Below, piece by piece: positions 6,952 through 13,663 of a DNA stretch of 13,896 bases. The position numbers and the translations under genes were made by a program. Origin of the DNA: Methanobacterium sp. UBA8 (GTDB lineage Archaea > Methanobacteriota > Methanobacteria > Methanobacteriales > Methanobacteriaceae); the NCBI GenBank assembly GCA_002509665.1, contig DADN01000303.1, positions 1 to 13,896 on the forward strand, in the 5' to 3' direction. Position 1 is the first letter of the stretch, and each line of letters opens with the position of its first letter. The notes below the pieces were generated by a model, which searched no databases, was not told the DNA's origin, and worked only from the letters and a program-made list of their open reading frames with translations.

Positions 6952-7425
6952 ATGGAAGAAAAATCATTTACACACCTTTCTGAAAAAGGTGTTCACATGG
7001 TAGAAGTCTCAGATAAGCCCGTTGTAAAGCGAACCGCTGTAGCACGGGGTAAGATCTACTTAAATAAAGAAACGATTGAACTTATAGAAAAAGAGGAAAT
7101 TAAAAAAGGTAATGTACTTACAACAGCCCAAATTGCAGCTATCGGGGCGGTAAAATCAACACACCATTTAATTCCATTGTGCCATTCCCTTAAAATTACA
7201 GGTGTTGATGTTAAATTCGACGTGGATCAAGAATTTATAGAAGTTGAAGTCAGCGTGACTTCACGTGGAAAAACAGGTGTTGAAATGGAAGCTTTAACTG
7301 GTACAAGCGTAGCTCTTTTAACTATATGGGACATGGTTAAAAGTGTTGAAAAAGATTCTGAAGGCCAGTACCCTTCCACCAAAATTTCAGATATAATTGT
7401 TGTTAAAAAAGAGAAAAAAGGGTAA
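6952..7425 (+). CDS. moaC: Cyclic pyranopterin monophosphate synthase MoaC
   Basis: Converts the MoaA product (3',8-cyclo-7,8-dihydro-GTP) to cyclic pyranopterin monophosphate in molybdopterin/tungstopterin synthesis; methanogens use the cofactor in formylmethanofuran dehydrogenase and formate dehydrogenase. The 157 residues contain MVEVSDKPVVKRTAVARG (16-33), HHLIPLCHSL, KTGVEMEALTGTSVALLTIWDM and VEKDSEGQYP, all family blocks. LCHSL replaces the common LCHPL, a mild change. GGAGGAG at 6936-6942 lies 9 nt upstream of ATG. The stop codon lies in the loop of the terminator hairpin. No other moa gene is in the window. Confidence 0.96.
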   Translation: MEEKSFTHLSEKGVHMVEVSDKPVVKRTAVARGKIYLNKETIELIEKEEIKKGNVLTTAQIAAIGAVKSTHHLIPLCHSLKITGVDVKFDVDQEFIEVEVSVTSRGKTGVEMEALTGTSVALLTIWDMVKSVEKDSEGQYPSTKISDIIVVKKEKKG

Positions 7426-7435
7426 ATGCCCTTTT
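7416..7435. terminator. Hairpin between convergent moaC and DUF5518 genes
   Basis: AAAAGGG (7416-7422) pairs perfectly with CCCTTTT (7429-7435) around a 6-nt loop that contains the moaC TAA. On the plus strand it is followed by T-rich sequence (to about 7450); on the minus strand the arm is A/T-rich too. The position between two converging stops only 25 nt apart suits a bidirectional terminator. Confidence 0.55.
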
Positions 7436-7450
7436 ATTTAGCTTATTTTA

Positions 7451-7804
7451 TTATCCTTTTATTGCTCCACCTATAGCTCCGCCAATTCCCATAAGGATTA
7501 AAGACTGAATTATTGCAACTACTACAACTACCAGTCCTACTGCGGCTCCTGCTAAAAGTCCGGCAATACCTAAAAACAGTGTTCCTCCAATAACGATCAG
7601 TATGGCTGCTATTATTCCACCGAATGCACCTGCTATAGCTGCATTCCATGCGCCGTTTAAGGCTCCATCACCAACCATTAAACCGACAATCAGTCCAGCT
7701 ATAAACAATCCAAAGTAATTTCCTCCGCTAAACATTGCACCAAATAGCCATGACAATATTATCGATAGAACAAATCCTATAACTACTGCTCCCCAATTTA
7801 CCAT
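7451..7804 (-). CDS. DUF5518-type small glycine-rich membrane protein
   Basis: A 117-residue, almost entirely hydrophobic protein. It has an N-terminal transmembrane segment (about 5-25), a GLFIAGLIVGLMVGDG segment (32-47), and a long alternating Gly/Ala/Ile region (about 50-117) with enough length for two or three further membrane helices. The pattern GLxxGxxxGDGALNGAWNAAIAGAFGG matches the DUF5518 family found in Methanobacteria and haloarchaea. The function is unknown; Gly-x3-Gly spacing suggests close helix packing. GGAGGT stands 5-6 nt before the ATG, and a TATA-like TAGTATATAT (7840-7831) is upstream. It converges on moaC and is probably monocistronic. Family assignment is from pattern recognition only. 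Confidence 0.8.
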   Translation of the reverse strand: MVNWGAVVIGFVLSIILSWLFGAMFSGGNYFGLFIAGLIVGLMVGDGALNGAWNAAIAGAFGGIIAAILIVIGGTLFLGIAGLLAGAAVGLVVVVVAIIQSLILMGIGGAIGGAIKG

Positions 7805-8215
7805 CAGATACCTCCTTTAGATACAGAATGATATATACTAATTTATTTTTAATTTTTAATAAACTTTTCCTTTTAAATGCCATAACTGATTGAATTAAGA
7901 TTAAAATAAGTATTATAGAAAATAATAGCTTTATTTAACTGATTTATTCATTTAATAAATTAAATATTCACATTATTTACACAATAAGTTTTGAAAAAGG
8001 ATTAAATACTCTTAAAATAAATTATAAACGATTTAACCAATTCAAAATATACAAATAATAATTATTTTACCCGGTTCCAAATATTTAACTGGGATTATTT
8101 ATAATTTGAAACTTCTCGATAAAGTTAAATAATTCGATCCTGATTTGACTAAGACGTTTTAATCCTTCAAAAAAATAAAATCTCATTTAGACACATGTCA
8201 GCTCTAGCTTAAAAC
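7805..8215. other. Gene-free AT-rich spacer between rhodanese and DUF5518 genes
   Basis: About 410 nt with no credible coding frame. It contains the DUF5518 promoter candidate (7831-7840), a hairpin CCCGGTT/AACTGGG at 8070-8093 with one G-U pair, and an A-run at 8168-8180 that is a T-tract on the minus strand just after the rhodanese gene. The GC-containing hairpin stands out from the AT-rich surroundings, but no RNA family was recognised. Confidence 0.45.
8168..8180 (-). terminator. T-rich tract downstream of rhodanese gene
   Basis: On the minus strand TTTTATTTTTTTG follows the rhodanese stop by about 35 nt. Archaeal RNA polymerase terminates at U-rich tracts without needing a hairpin, so this is a plausible terminator. 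Confidence 0.4.
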
Positions 8216-8554
8216 TTAGTCTGTTTGGCCTACAAGGGGAAGTTTACTTATTTTCCAGGCTACAAATCCACCCAGTATGTTATAAGCTCCATTAAAGCCT
8301 GATTCTTTCATTTTACCCATAAAATATTCGCCTCTAGCACCGCTTTTACAGTATATAATATAATTCTTATTTTTATCCAGTTTTTCTGCTTTTTCCTGGA
8401 AGTGGTGCCCATGATAATCCAGATTTTCTGCTCCAGGGACATGTTCTTTTTCAAATTCATCCTCTGGCCGGATATCCAGAATAGTTATTTCATTATCCTT
8501 CTCTTCCATTAATTTAAGCGCTGCTTGAGGGGTTATGGTTTGAAATCGATGCAT
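8216..8554 (-). CDS. Single-domain rhodanese-like sulfurtransferase
   Basis: A 112-residue rhodanese domain. Visible are the N-terminal ITPQAALKLME, the LDIRPEDEFEKEHVPGAENL block (26-45), the active loop C69-K-S-G-A-R-G with catalytic cysteine, and the C-terminal NILGGFVAWK block. Such proteins carry sulfane sulfur as a persulfide, or act as cyanide/thiosulfate sulfurtransferases. The partner is unknown, although sulfur transfer to molybdopterin or thiolated tRNA are known uses in the superfamily. The start at ATG 8554 (MHRFQTI) was preferred over an in-frame GTG at 8563, with only a weak GTGA ribosome site upstream. No signal peptide is seen, so it is cytoplasmic. It stands alone on its strand. 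Confidence 0.92.
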   Translation of the reverse strand: MHRFQTITPQAALKLMEEKDNEITILDIRPEDEFEKEHVPGAENLDYHGHHFQEKAEKLDKNKNYIIYCKSGARGEYFMGKMKESGFNGAYNILGGFVAWKISKLPLVGQTD

Positions 8555-8708
8555 GATAAACACTCACAACAATCTTTAGTATGAATATGTCTCTACTCAC
8601 TATTATTTTTTTCTAGTTATAATGAAATTTCACGGCCAAAAAAGGTAGGATTAATAGTTTTTAACTTATTGGAGATATATAACTCGATTGTTAAATGATT
8701 ATTTAAAG

Positions 8709-8724
8709 GTATAATATAAAAAGC
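8709..8724 (+). promoter_or_regulatory. Promoter of hel308, leaderless arrangement
   Basis: A TATA-like ATAATATAAA (8711-8720) preceded by a purine-rich AAAGG lies with its centre about 27-29 nt before the ATG at 8745. No Shine-Dalgarno sequence precedes that ATG. This spacing predicts transcription starting at or within a few bases of the start codon, i.e. a leaderless mRNA. Confidence 0.5.
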
Positions 8725-8744
8725 ATTATGCACTATTAATTTTT

Positions 8745-10835
8745 ATGGAAAAAGTAGATCAGAAAATCAGAGATATAATCAGTGATTGCTATCCAAAGAT
8801 TAAAGAACTAAATCCAGCACAAAAAGCGGTTTTAGATTCAGGATTACTTGAAAATAAGTCCAATTACATAATAGCAATTCCTACTGCAAGTGGAAAAACA
8901 CTTCTTGGAGTAATTGCTGCATTAAATACTATTTTAAGCGGTGGGAAGGTTGTATATGCCGCGCCGCTCATATCGATACAGAATGAAAAACTGGCAGAAT
9001 TTAAGAAGTTTGAAAAATTTGGTATAAAAATAGGGAAACATCCAAAATCTTCAGACCTCTCCGTCATGGTTTTTGAATCATTTGATGCAATTACACGTTT
9101 CTCATGGAATAGTTTAAGAGAAATCGATCTTCTGATTATTGACGAATTTCACATGATTGGTGAATACTCAAGGGGCCCAACAATTGAATGTGCACTGACA
9201 CGATCAAAAATTATCAATCCCGCCTTAAGGATCATTGCACTTTCAGCAACACTCAAGAATATGGACGAGCTTGCAAGCTGGCTGGATGCAGAAATTGTGG
9301 AACATGATTACCGACCAGTTCCACTTTATAAGGATGTCCTCATAACTGAGGAACTTGGGGTTAAAAATAAAAATGATGTGGTTTTAAAAGTTTTAAACGA
9401 ATCCATTGAAGATTCATCTCAGATCCTTGTTTTTGTATCTACAAGGAGATTTACAGAAGCTCTTGCAAATTTTATCTCAGGTAAAGTGAAAAAGAAAATC
9501 CCAAGGGATAAAAAACTTGCATTTAGAGCCGTAGCTCAAAAAATACTGGACGTGCCAAGGAAAAGAGGGTCACGCCCAACTTCAGTATGTTTAAAACTTG
9601 CAGAATGCATTGAAAATGGAATAGCATTCCACCACGCAGGTCTTTTTGACAAGCAGAGGGAAATAATCGAAAATGAATTCAGAGAAGGTAACCTCTATAT
9701 GATAACAGCTACTCCAAGCCTCATGTACGGAGTGAACCTCCCATCTAAAAATGTTATAATACGAGATTACACACGCTGGACATCAAGAGGCCCTCAAAGT
9801 ATCCCCGTATTTGATTACGAGCAGATGTCAGGCCGTGCAGGTCGGCCAGGATATGATACTGAAGGATATTCATATTTAGTAGCCAAAAGCATGGATGAAG
9901 GCTACAACTTAAAAGATCATTACGTATATGGAGAAATAGAACTTACATCCTCCAAACTCATAGAAAATAAAGATGCGGTATTTAGACAGATAATATCACA
10001 GGTAGCATCTTCACTTGCTAAAACTCCGCAGGAGATAACAGAATTCTTCGGTGAAACATTCTATGGTTATCAAATGAACTGCAACGATTTCGGTGCTCTT
10101 GCAGTAGATACAATGGAATATGAGATAAACAATGCGCTTGAATTTTTGATTCAAAATGGAATAATTCAACTTACTCCAGAAGGGCTTAAGACAACTGATT
10201 TTGGAAACCTTATTGCAAGAAGCAATTACACAGTTGAAACAGCAGTAAGACTTAAAGAATATGCTAAAAAAGTTTCAGATCTTGATATTTATCAGCTTAT
10301 CTATGATATCTCAAGGACACCAGATATGCCTAAAATCTCATTTAAAAGCCGTAAAAGCAAAGAACCAGTAATGGACAAGCTGAATGAATACGGAATATTT
10401 GCCTGCGATATCAGCAACGATGAAGCTACAACCGCTGCTCTTTTAGAGTGGATAAATGAGAGAAGCGAATATGGAATTGAAAATGCATTTAATGTGTACG
10501 CTGCAACCACAAGAAGGGCAGCTTATGAAGCTTCCAGAATGGTCAAGTTCTTTAAAGAAATTTGCCATGTCTTAAACAATTATTCATACTCCGGAGACCT
10601 TGACAAGTTATCTGCACGTCTTTACTACGGGGTTCGTGAAGATATAATTCAACTTGTTGTCAGTGTTAAAAGACTTGGACGAAAACGTGCCCGTGCACTT
10701 GTAGAAGCGTTTGGCAGCGATTTAAGTTATGTATCACAGGAAGAACTGGTTAAAATAGAAGGAATAGGCCCTAAAACTGCCGAATCCATAATGAATAAGT
10801 TTGGTAAGGACCAGTTTGCAAAATTTAAACCATAA
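8745..10835 (+). CDS. hel308: Hel308-type Ski2-like superfamily 2 DNA helicase
   Basis: A 3'-5' ATP-dependent DNA helicase that in archaea acts at stalled replication forks. The 696 residues contain the Q-motif region LNPAQKAVL (22-30), motif I PTASGKT (46-52), motif II DEFH (133-136), motif III SAT (167-169), ILVFVSTRR (227-235), FHHAGL (295-300), motif V (about 320-334) and motif VI QMSGRAGRPGYD (360-371). A winged-helix and ratchet region follows (about 390-620). The C-terminus has the GRKRAR motif (645-650) and a helix-hairpin-helix VKIEGIGPKTAESIM near 669-683, both typical of Hel308. Length is in the family range. There is no ribosome site, so it is probably leaderless. The DUF2115 genes follow on the same strand. 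A related Ski2-like archaeal helicase is the only realistic alternative. Confidence 0.93.
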   Translation: MEKVDQKIRDIISDCYPKIKELNPAQKAVLDSGLLENKSNYIIAIPTASGKTLLGVIAALNTILSGGKVVYAAPLISIQNEKLAEFKKFEKFGIKIGKHPKSSDLSVMVFESFDAITRFSWNSLREIDLLIIDEFHMIGEYSRGPTIECALTRSKIINPALRIIALSATLKNMDELASWLDAEIVEHDYRPVPLYKDVLITEELGVKNKNDVVLKVLNESIEDSSQILVFVSTRRFTEALANFISGKVKKKIPRDKKLAFRAVAQKILDVPRKRGSRPTSVCLKLAECIENGIAFHHAGLFDKQREIIENEFREGNLYMITATPSLMYGVNLPSKNVIIRDYTRWTSRGPQSIPVFDYEQMSGRAGRPGYDTEGYSYLVAKSMDEGYNLKDHYVYGEIELTSSKLIENKDAVFRQIISQVASSLAKTPQEITEFFGETFYGYQMNCNDFGALAVDTMEYEINNALEFLIQNGIIQLTPEGLKTTDFGNLIARSNYTVETAVRLKEYAKKVSDLDIYQLIYDISRTPDMPKISFKSRKSKEPVMDKLNEYGIFACDISNDEATTAALLEWINERSEYGIENAFNVYAATTRRAAYEASRMVKFFKEICHVLNNYSYSGDLDKLSARLYYGVREDIIQLVVSVKRLGRKRARALVEAFGSDLSYVSQEELVKIEGIGPKTAESIMNKFGKDQFAKFKP

Positions 10836-10839
10836 CTCC

Positions 10840-10853
10840 TATTTATTTTTTAA
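10840..10853 (+). terminator. T-rich tract after hel308
   Basis: TATTTATTTTTTAA directly after the hel308 stop is a typical archaeal U-tract terminator candidate. The next gene starts 20 nt later, so read-through is also possible. Confidence 0.35.
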
Positions 10854-10873
10854 ATCAACACGCTGGTATTTAA

Positions 10874-11410
10874 ATGGTACACAAGCTAGAAAACCTTGAT
10901 TTTACAACTGAAATAACAATAAAAGAACTATTACTTGTTCTTAAAAAAGAAGCTTCAGATATCTCCGTAACAGAGATTATGACTGCCCACTCTTATTTAG
11001 TGGCTGAAGGAAAATACGTACAGGGAAATTACAGGGAAGAATATTTAAGGGCATATGTAAAAGGGTTCATTTTAAGGTTAAAAGAAATAAAAGAAAATAA
11101 ACACAAGTTCAAAGGTACAATAAACGTCAGTGAACTTAAAGAAGCAGTTGAACTCCTGAATGAACAGGAAAATGCACTGCTTAAAATAAGGTCAAAGGAA
11201 TCCCACTTTTTTAAGATTTATAAAATTATATCCATTTACACGACCTTTGTTCTTGATGAACCAATACATATAGTTGGAACTCCTTTTCCAGGCGGGTTTG
11301 AAGTCAAATATAAAAATGGGACCTATTTTTGCCCTGTAAAAGATAAACAAAAGGATAATCCCGGAGCTGTTTGCGGGTTCTGTATTGCGGAACAGGATGA
11401 AGATGTGTAG
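10874..11410 (+). CDS. DUF2115 (UPF0305) family protein, first copy
   Basis: A 178-residue soluble protein, mostly charged alpha-helix in its first 120 residues. It then has the conserved block SIYTTFVLDEPIHIVGTPFPGGF and a C-terminal cysteine motif FCPVKDKQ...GAVCGFC, i.e. C-x13-C-x2-C. Three cysteines in this arrangement suggest a metal or Fe-S site, but this is inference. I recognise the family as DUF2115/UPF0305, known mainly from methanogens and without an established function. It begins 38 nt after hel308, with no good ribosome site before its ATG (only a weak GGT). The second copy downstream aligns along nearly the full length, so the pair arose by tandem duplication. Confidence 0.87.
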   Translation: MVHKLENLDFTTEITIKELLLVLKKEASDISVTEIMTAHSYLVAEGKYVQGNYREEYLRAYVKGFILRLKEIKENKHKFKGTINVSELKEAVELLNEQENALLKIRSKESHFFKIYKIISIYTTFVLDEPIHIVGTPFPGGFEVKYKNGTYFCPVKDKQKDNPGAVCGFCIAEQDEDV

Positions 11411-11446
11411 TTAAATATAGCTATTTCAGAAATGAAGCCCCATTCT

Positions 11447-11491
11447 AAATTTTATATAATAAGTTAAACAAAAACAGGTTTAAAATTTATA
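11447..11491 (+). promoter_or_regulatory. Promoter candidates for second DUF2115 gene
   Basis: AAATTTTATATAAT at 11447-11460 contains a near-consensus archaeal TATA box (TTTATATA). It would give a leader of about 28 nt. A second TTTATA at 11486-11491 would give a leaderless start. The second DUF2115 copy can therefore be expressed separately from the first. Confidence 0.45.
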
Positions 11492-11508
11492 GAAATTAGG
11501 GTTTTATT

Positions 11509-12036
11509 ATGGTTGAAACAATTGAAGAACTCGACTTTTCCAGGAAGATATCAAAGAATGAACTTCTGCAAGTTTTAAAAAAAGAAGCATCACGAATTCA
11601 CATGAACGATATCATGCTTGCCTCATCATATATCCATGAAGATGCTAAATACATGCATGCAGGGTACAGAGAAGAATTCATTGAAAATTTCACAAAAGCG
11701 TTTATAAACCGTTTCAAAGATATCCGGGAAGATAAACTGAACTATGAAGGGTACATAAACAATAAAAAGTTTCAGGAATTTTTGGAAGTACTCAATAAAC
11801 AGATAAAAGAATCAAAAGTTAGATCAGAGCTTTATTTTTTACGTTTAGCAAAAATTGTATCCATTTATACTACTTTCATTTTAGAAGCATCGATTCACCC
11901 TGTTGGGACTTCTTTCCCCGGGGGATTCAAGCTTAAATTTGAAAATGGTGTGTATTTATGCCCTGTAAAAGAGAAGCAAATGAATACTCCTGGTGCCCTC
12001 TGCAAATTTTGTGTTTCCAAGCAGGATAAAATCTAA
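11509..12036 (+). CDS. DUF2115 (UPF0305) family protein, second copy
   Basis: A 175-residue paralogue of the preceding gene. The two share ELLxVLKKEAS near the start, YREE around residue 53, SIYTTF, HxVGTxFPGGF and the C-terminal YLCPVKEKQ...GALCKFC motif with the same C-x13-C-x2-C spacing. They differ across the middle helices and in net charge there, so this is an old duplication rather than a recent one. The function is unknown; conservation of all three cysteines in both copies points to a structural or metal-binding role. The ATG is preceded by AGGG at distance and its own TATA box. It converges on the 73-residue gene with a 14-nt gap. Confidence 0.87.
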   Translation: MVETIEELDFSRKISKNELLQVLKKEASRIHMNDIMLASSYIHEDAKYMHAGYREEFIENFTKAFINRFKDIREDKLNYEGYINNKKFQEFLEVLNKQIKESKVRSELYFLRLAKIVSIYTTFILEASIHPVGTSFPGGFKLKFENGVYLCPVKEKQMNTPGALCKFCVSKQDKI

Positions 12037-12050
12037 AAAACTTAGATCAT

Positions 12051-12272
12051 TTACATTTTATATCCGTTTTTATATTGTACTGTGTCCAGCGGGTATTCCA
12101 AAAACATTAAACTGGAAACAGGTATTTCTCTCACCCAGTTCCGCCCATTATCCTCAAAGTCAATGCGGATTTTACCGTCTTCAACCAGTATCTCATTAAT
12201 TCCTTCATCATTTGAATCATAAGTTACGGGATCTCCCTGCCCGAAAGCCAGAACAACCATTTCAACCTTCAT
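12051..12272 (-). CDS. Small conserved-type protein of unknown function (73 residues)
   Basis: I do not recognise the family. The protein is acidic, soluble and predicted mainly beta: MKVEMVVLAF strand, a GQGDPVTYDSNDEG loop, EILVEDGKIRIDFED, then WVREIPVSSLMFLEYPL. The alternating hydrophobic pattern and the strand-rich design resemble a compact SH3-like or Sm-like fold, but this is only an impression. It has no cysteine, signal peptide or membrane segment. The composition is protein-like, and the overlapping plus-strand frame (11993-12199) is not, so the minus frame was kept. No strong ribosome site precedes the ATG; AT-rich TTAATATTTAA about 27 nt upstream (centre near 12299) would fit a leaderless mRNA. 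It ends tail to tail with the second DUF2115 gene. Confidence 0.68.
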   Translation of the reverse strand: MKVEMVVLAFGQGDPVTYDSNDEGINEILVEDGKIRIDFEDNGRNWVREIPVSSLMFLEYPLDTVQYKNGYKM

Positions 12273-12560
12273 TTAATCAACTCGTCTTAATACTTAATAT
12301 TTAATTTTTATTACTTATGATACTTAAATTTTGTTAAGCTTTACAATAAAAATATCAAAAAATGAAACAACATAAATTTTGAAATTAATCGATATAATTG
12401 AATTTGACTCCAACTTTTAAAATTAAATAAACACCTCAAATCCTTTAAATCAATATTAAAACCTAAAAATTCTCTAAGTTAAATAAAACTTAAGACATAA
12501 GGAGTTCCAAAAAAATTCATGTAAAAATAGAAATCAATTTTTAAAATCCAAGAAGTCAAA

Positions 12561-12614
12561 TCTGGACAATGGTGAGAGAACTCTCAAAACTCCCACCATA
12601 TCCTCATTACCAGA
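12561..12614. repeat. Tandem hairpin unit 1
   Basis: ATGGTGAGAG (12569-12578) pairs with CTCCCACCAT (12590-12599) around an 11-nt loop. A further TCTGG (12561-12565) and CCAGA (12610-12614) form an outer stem. The one mismatch (A12575 with C12593) becomes a U-G wobble if the minus strand is the transcript. The unit aligns with unit 2 downstream. Confidence 0.65.
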
Positions 12615-12622
12615 TTTTAAAA

Positions 12623-12666
12623 GAGAAATGATGAGAGAAACATCTCTAAAAACTCTCATCATTCTC
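12623..12666. repeat. Tandem hairpin unit 2
   Basis: AATGATGAGAG (12627-12637) pairs perfectly with CTCTCATCATT (12653-12663), 11 bp around a 15-nt loop. GAG (12623-12625) and CTC (12664-12666) extend it by three pairs past one bulged A. It is similar in sequence to unit 1; relative to unit 1 the pair G12572-C12596 is replaced by A12631-T12659, a compensatory change. Confidence 0.7.
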
Positions 12667-13028
12667 AACTGACTACCCCTACCTTCAACTTGATAGCAAC
12701 TTTTAACGGATAATCAAACCATTTTACATAATCTAATATCTCTTTTCCTTATTACGGCAGTTTTGATTTCCTCATTGCATTTTGTGATACATACTGGAAC
12801 ATATCCAATACAAGACAGAACTGATAGTTAAAATTTCATTTTACCAGAGCATTAGTCATAATACTGTGCCAATTAGTATTATAGTTGTCATGCTTATTAA
12901 ATGTTACGGATAATTAACTAATTTTTTAAGTTAATAGGGTTGACTAGATGTTATTACATTATAAAAGTACAAAAATCTGATCAAAATATGTAACATTTTC
13001 AATATAAATTGGCATTAGAAAATTAAAA

Positions 13029-13058
13029 TTCTTTTAGTGTAATTATACATTAAAAGAA
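13029..13058 (+). repeat. 13-bp hairpin with 4-nt loop
   Basis: TTCTTTTAGTGTA (13029-13041) pairs with TACATTAAAAGAA (13046-13058) over 13 positions with a single G-U pair and loop ATTA. The wobble works only in plus-strand RNA. On the minus strand the hairpin is followed by T-rich sequence and could instead be a terminator. No flanking gene explains it. Confidence 0.6.
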
Positions 13059-13423
13059 CTGTTTATTCATAAGAATACAGCATTATAACTGTAAAACATT
13101 GAAGTAAATTTAAAAAGAAATGAATTAAGTAAATTAAGAACACATTAAACCTAATACTCCCCAATTTATAAGAACTACCTTAATTTCTTATTTATATATG
13201 TTCTAAGTGATTAAAAAAATTCGTAACTAGATTAAACTATTTATTCTTACCAAATTTAGTAAGGGATACCTAAATCTAATTTAGAGATACTGTCTATTAT
13301 TTACTGGAAAGTTGATTAAGTTAAAATACTATTAAATTCATTATCACTGAAAATTAAAACCGATTTTAAGTGGAATATTTATTAAAATAAGCATTAAATA
13401 CATTCATTGTAATTAAAACAAAA

Positions 13424-13433
13424 TATTTATATG
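13424..13433 (+). promoter_or_regulatory. Candidate TATA box for the surface protein
   Basis: TATTTATATG is a good archaeal TATA match. Initiation about 26 nt downstream would give a leader of roughly 200 nt before ATG 13664. A weaker box, ATTATACAA at 13601-13609, would give a leader of about 35 nt. Which one is used cannot be told from sequence. Confidence 0.3.
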
Positions 13434-13624
13434 AAACAAGCCCCGAATAAAATTATCTTGAAATAGAACAGTACAAAAATAATAATCATGATGTACATGA
13501 CTTATGTTAATTAAAAAAGCTCTAACTAATTTTACAATTTACAAAACTGCCTCTTTTCAGGACTAATTAATAAAAAATAACACATGCTGTTAATATTCAG
13601 ATTATACAAATGTTAAGCTCAATC

Positions 13625-13643
13625 TCTGGACAATCAATCCAGA
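13625..13643 (+). promoter_or_regulatory. Hairpin just upstream of the surface-protein ribosome site
   Basis: TCTGGA (13625-13630) pairs perfectly with TCCAGA (13638-13643) around a 7-nt loop and ends 10 nt before GAGGTG (13653-13658). Its first ten bases, TCTGGACAAT, recur exactly at the start of hairpin unit 1 (12561-12570). It could modulate translation or mark a repeat family. Confidence 0.45.
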
Positions 13644-13663
13644 ATACTCAAAGAGGTGGAAAT

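Larger units (their letters stand above)
12273..13663. other. Long gene-poor AT-rich spacer with several hairpins
   Basis: Nearly 1.4 kb without a convincing gene on either strand. It holds the promoter of the 73-residue gene at its left end, tandem similar hairpins (12561-12666), an orphan open frame on the minus strand (12714-12827), a 13-bp hairpin (13029-13058), smaller dyads at 12913-12935 and 13270-13284, and TATA-like TTTATATATG at 13191-13200 and TTTATATG at 13426-13433. The density of structured elements is compatible with one or more small RNAs or a decayed gene. No tRNA, CRISPR repeat or transposon end was recognised. Confidence 0.6.

Noticed and set aside
8061..8110. CCCGGTT/AACTGGG hairpin as rhodanese terminator
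   Set aside because: It lies more than 120 nt past the gene, and a T-rich tract much closer to the stop is the better candidate.
11993..12199. Plus-strand 68-residue frame overlapping the end of the second DUF2115 gene
   Set aside because: It overlaps two better-supported genes, has no ribosome site and an unlikely composition.
12561..12666. CRISPR-like pair of repeats
   Set aside because: Only two imperfect units, differing in loop length, with no uniform spacer and no cas genes nearby.
12628..12672. ATGATGA ... CTGA resembling C and D boxes of a C/D sRNA
   Set aside because: No D' or C' box lies between them, and the ATGATGA is part of a perfect 11-bp hairpin that would block kink-turn formation.
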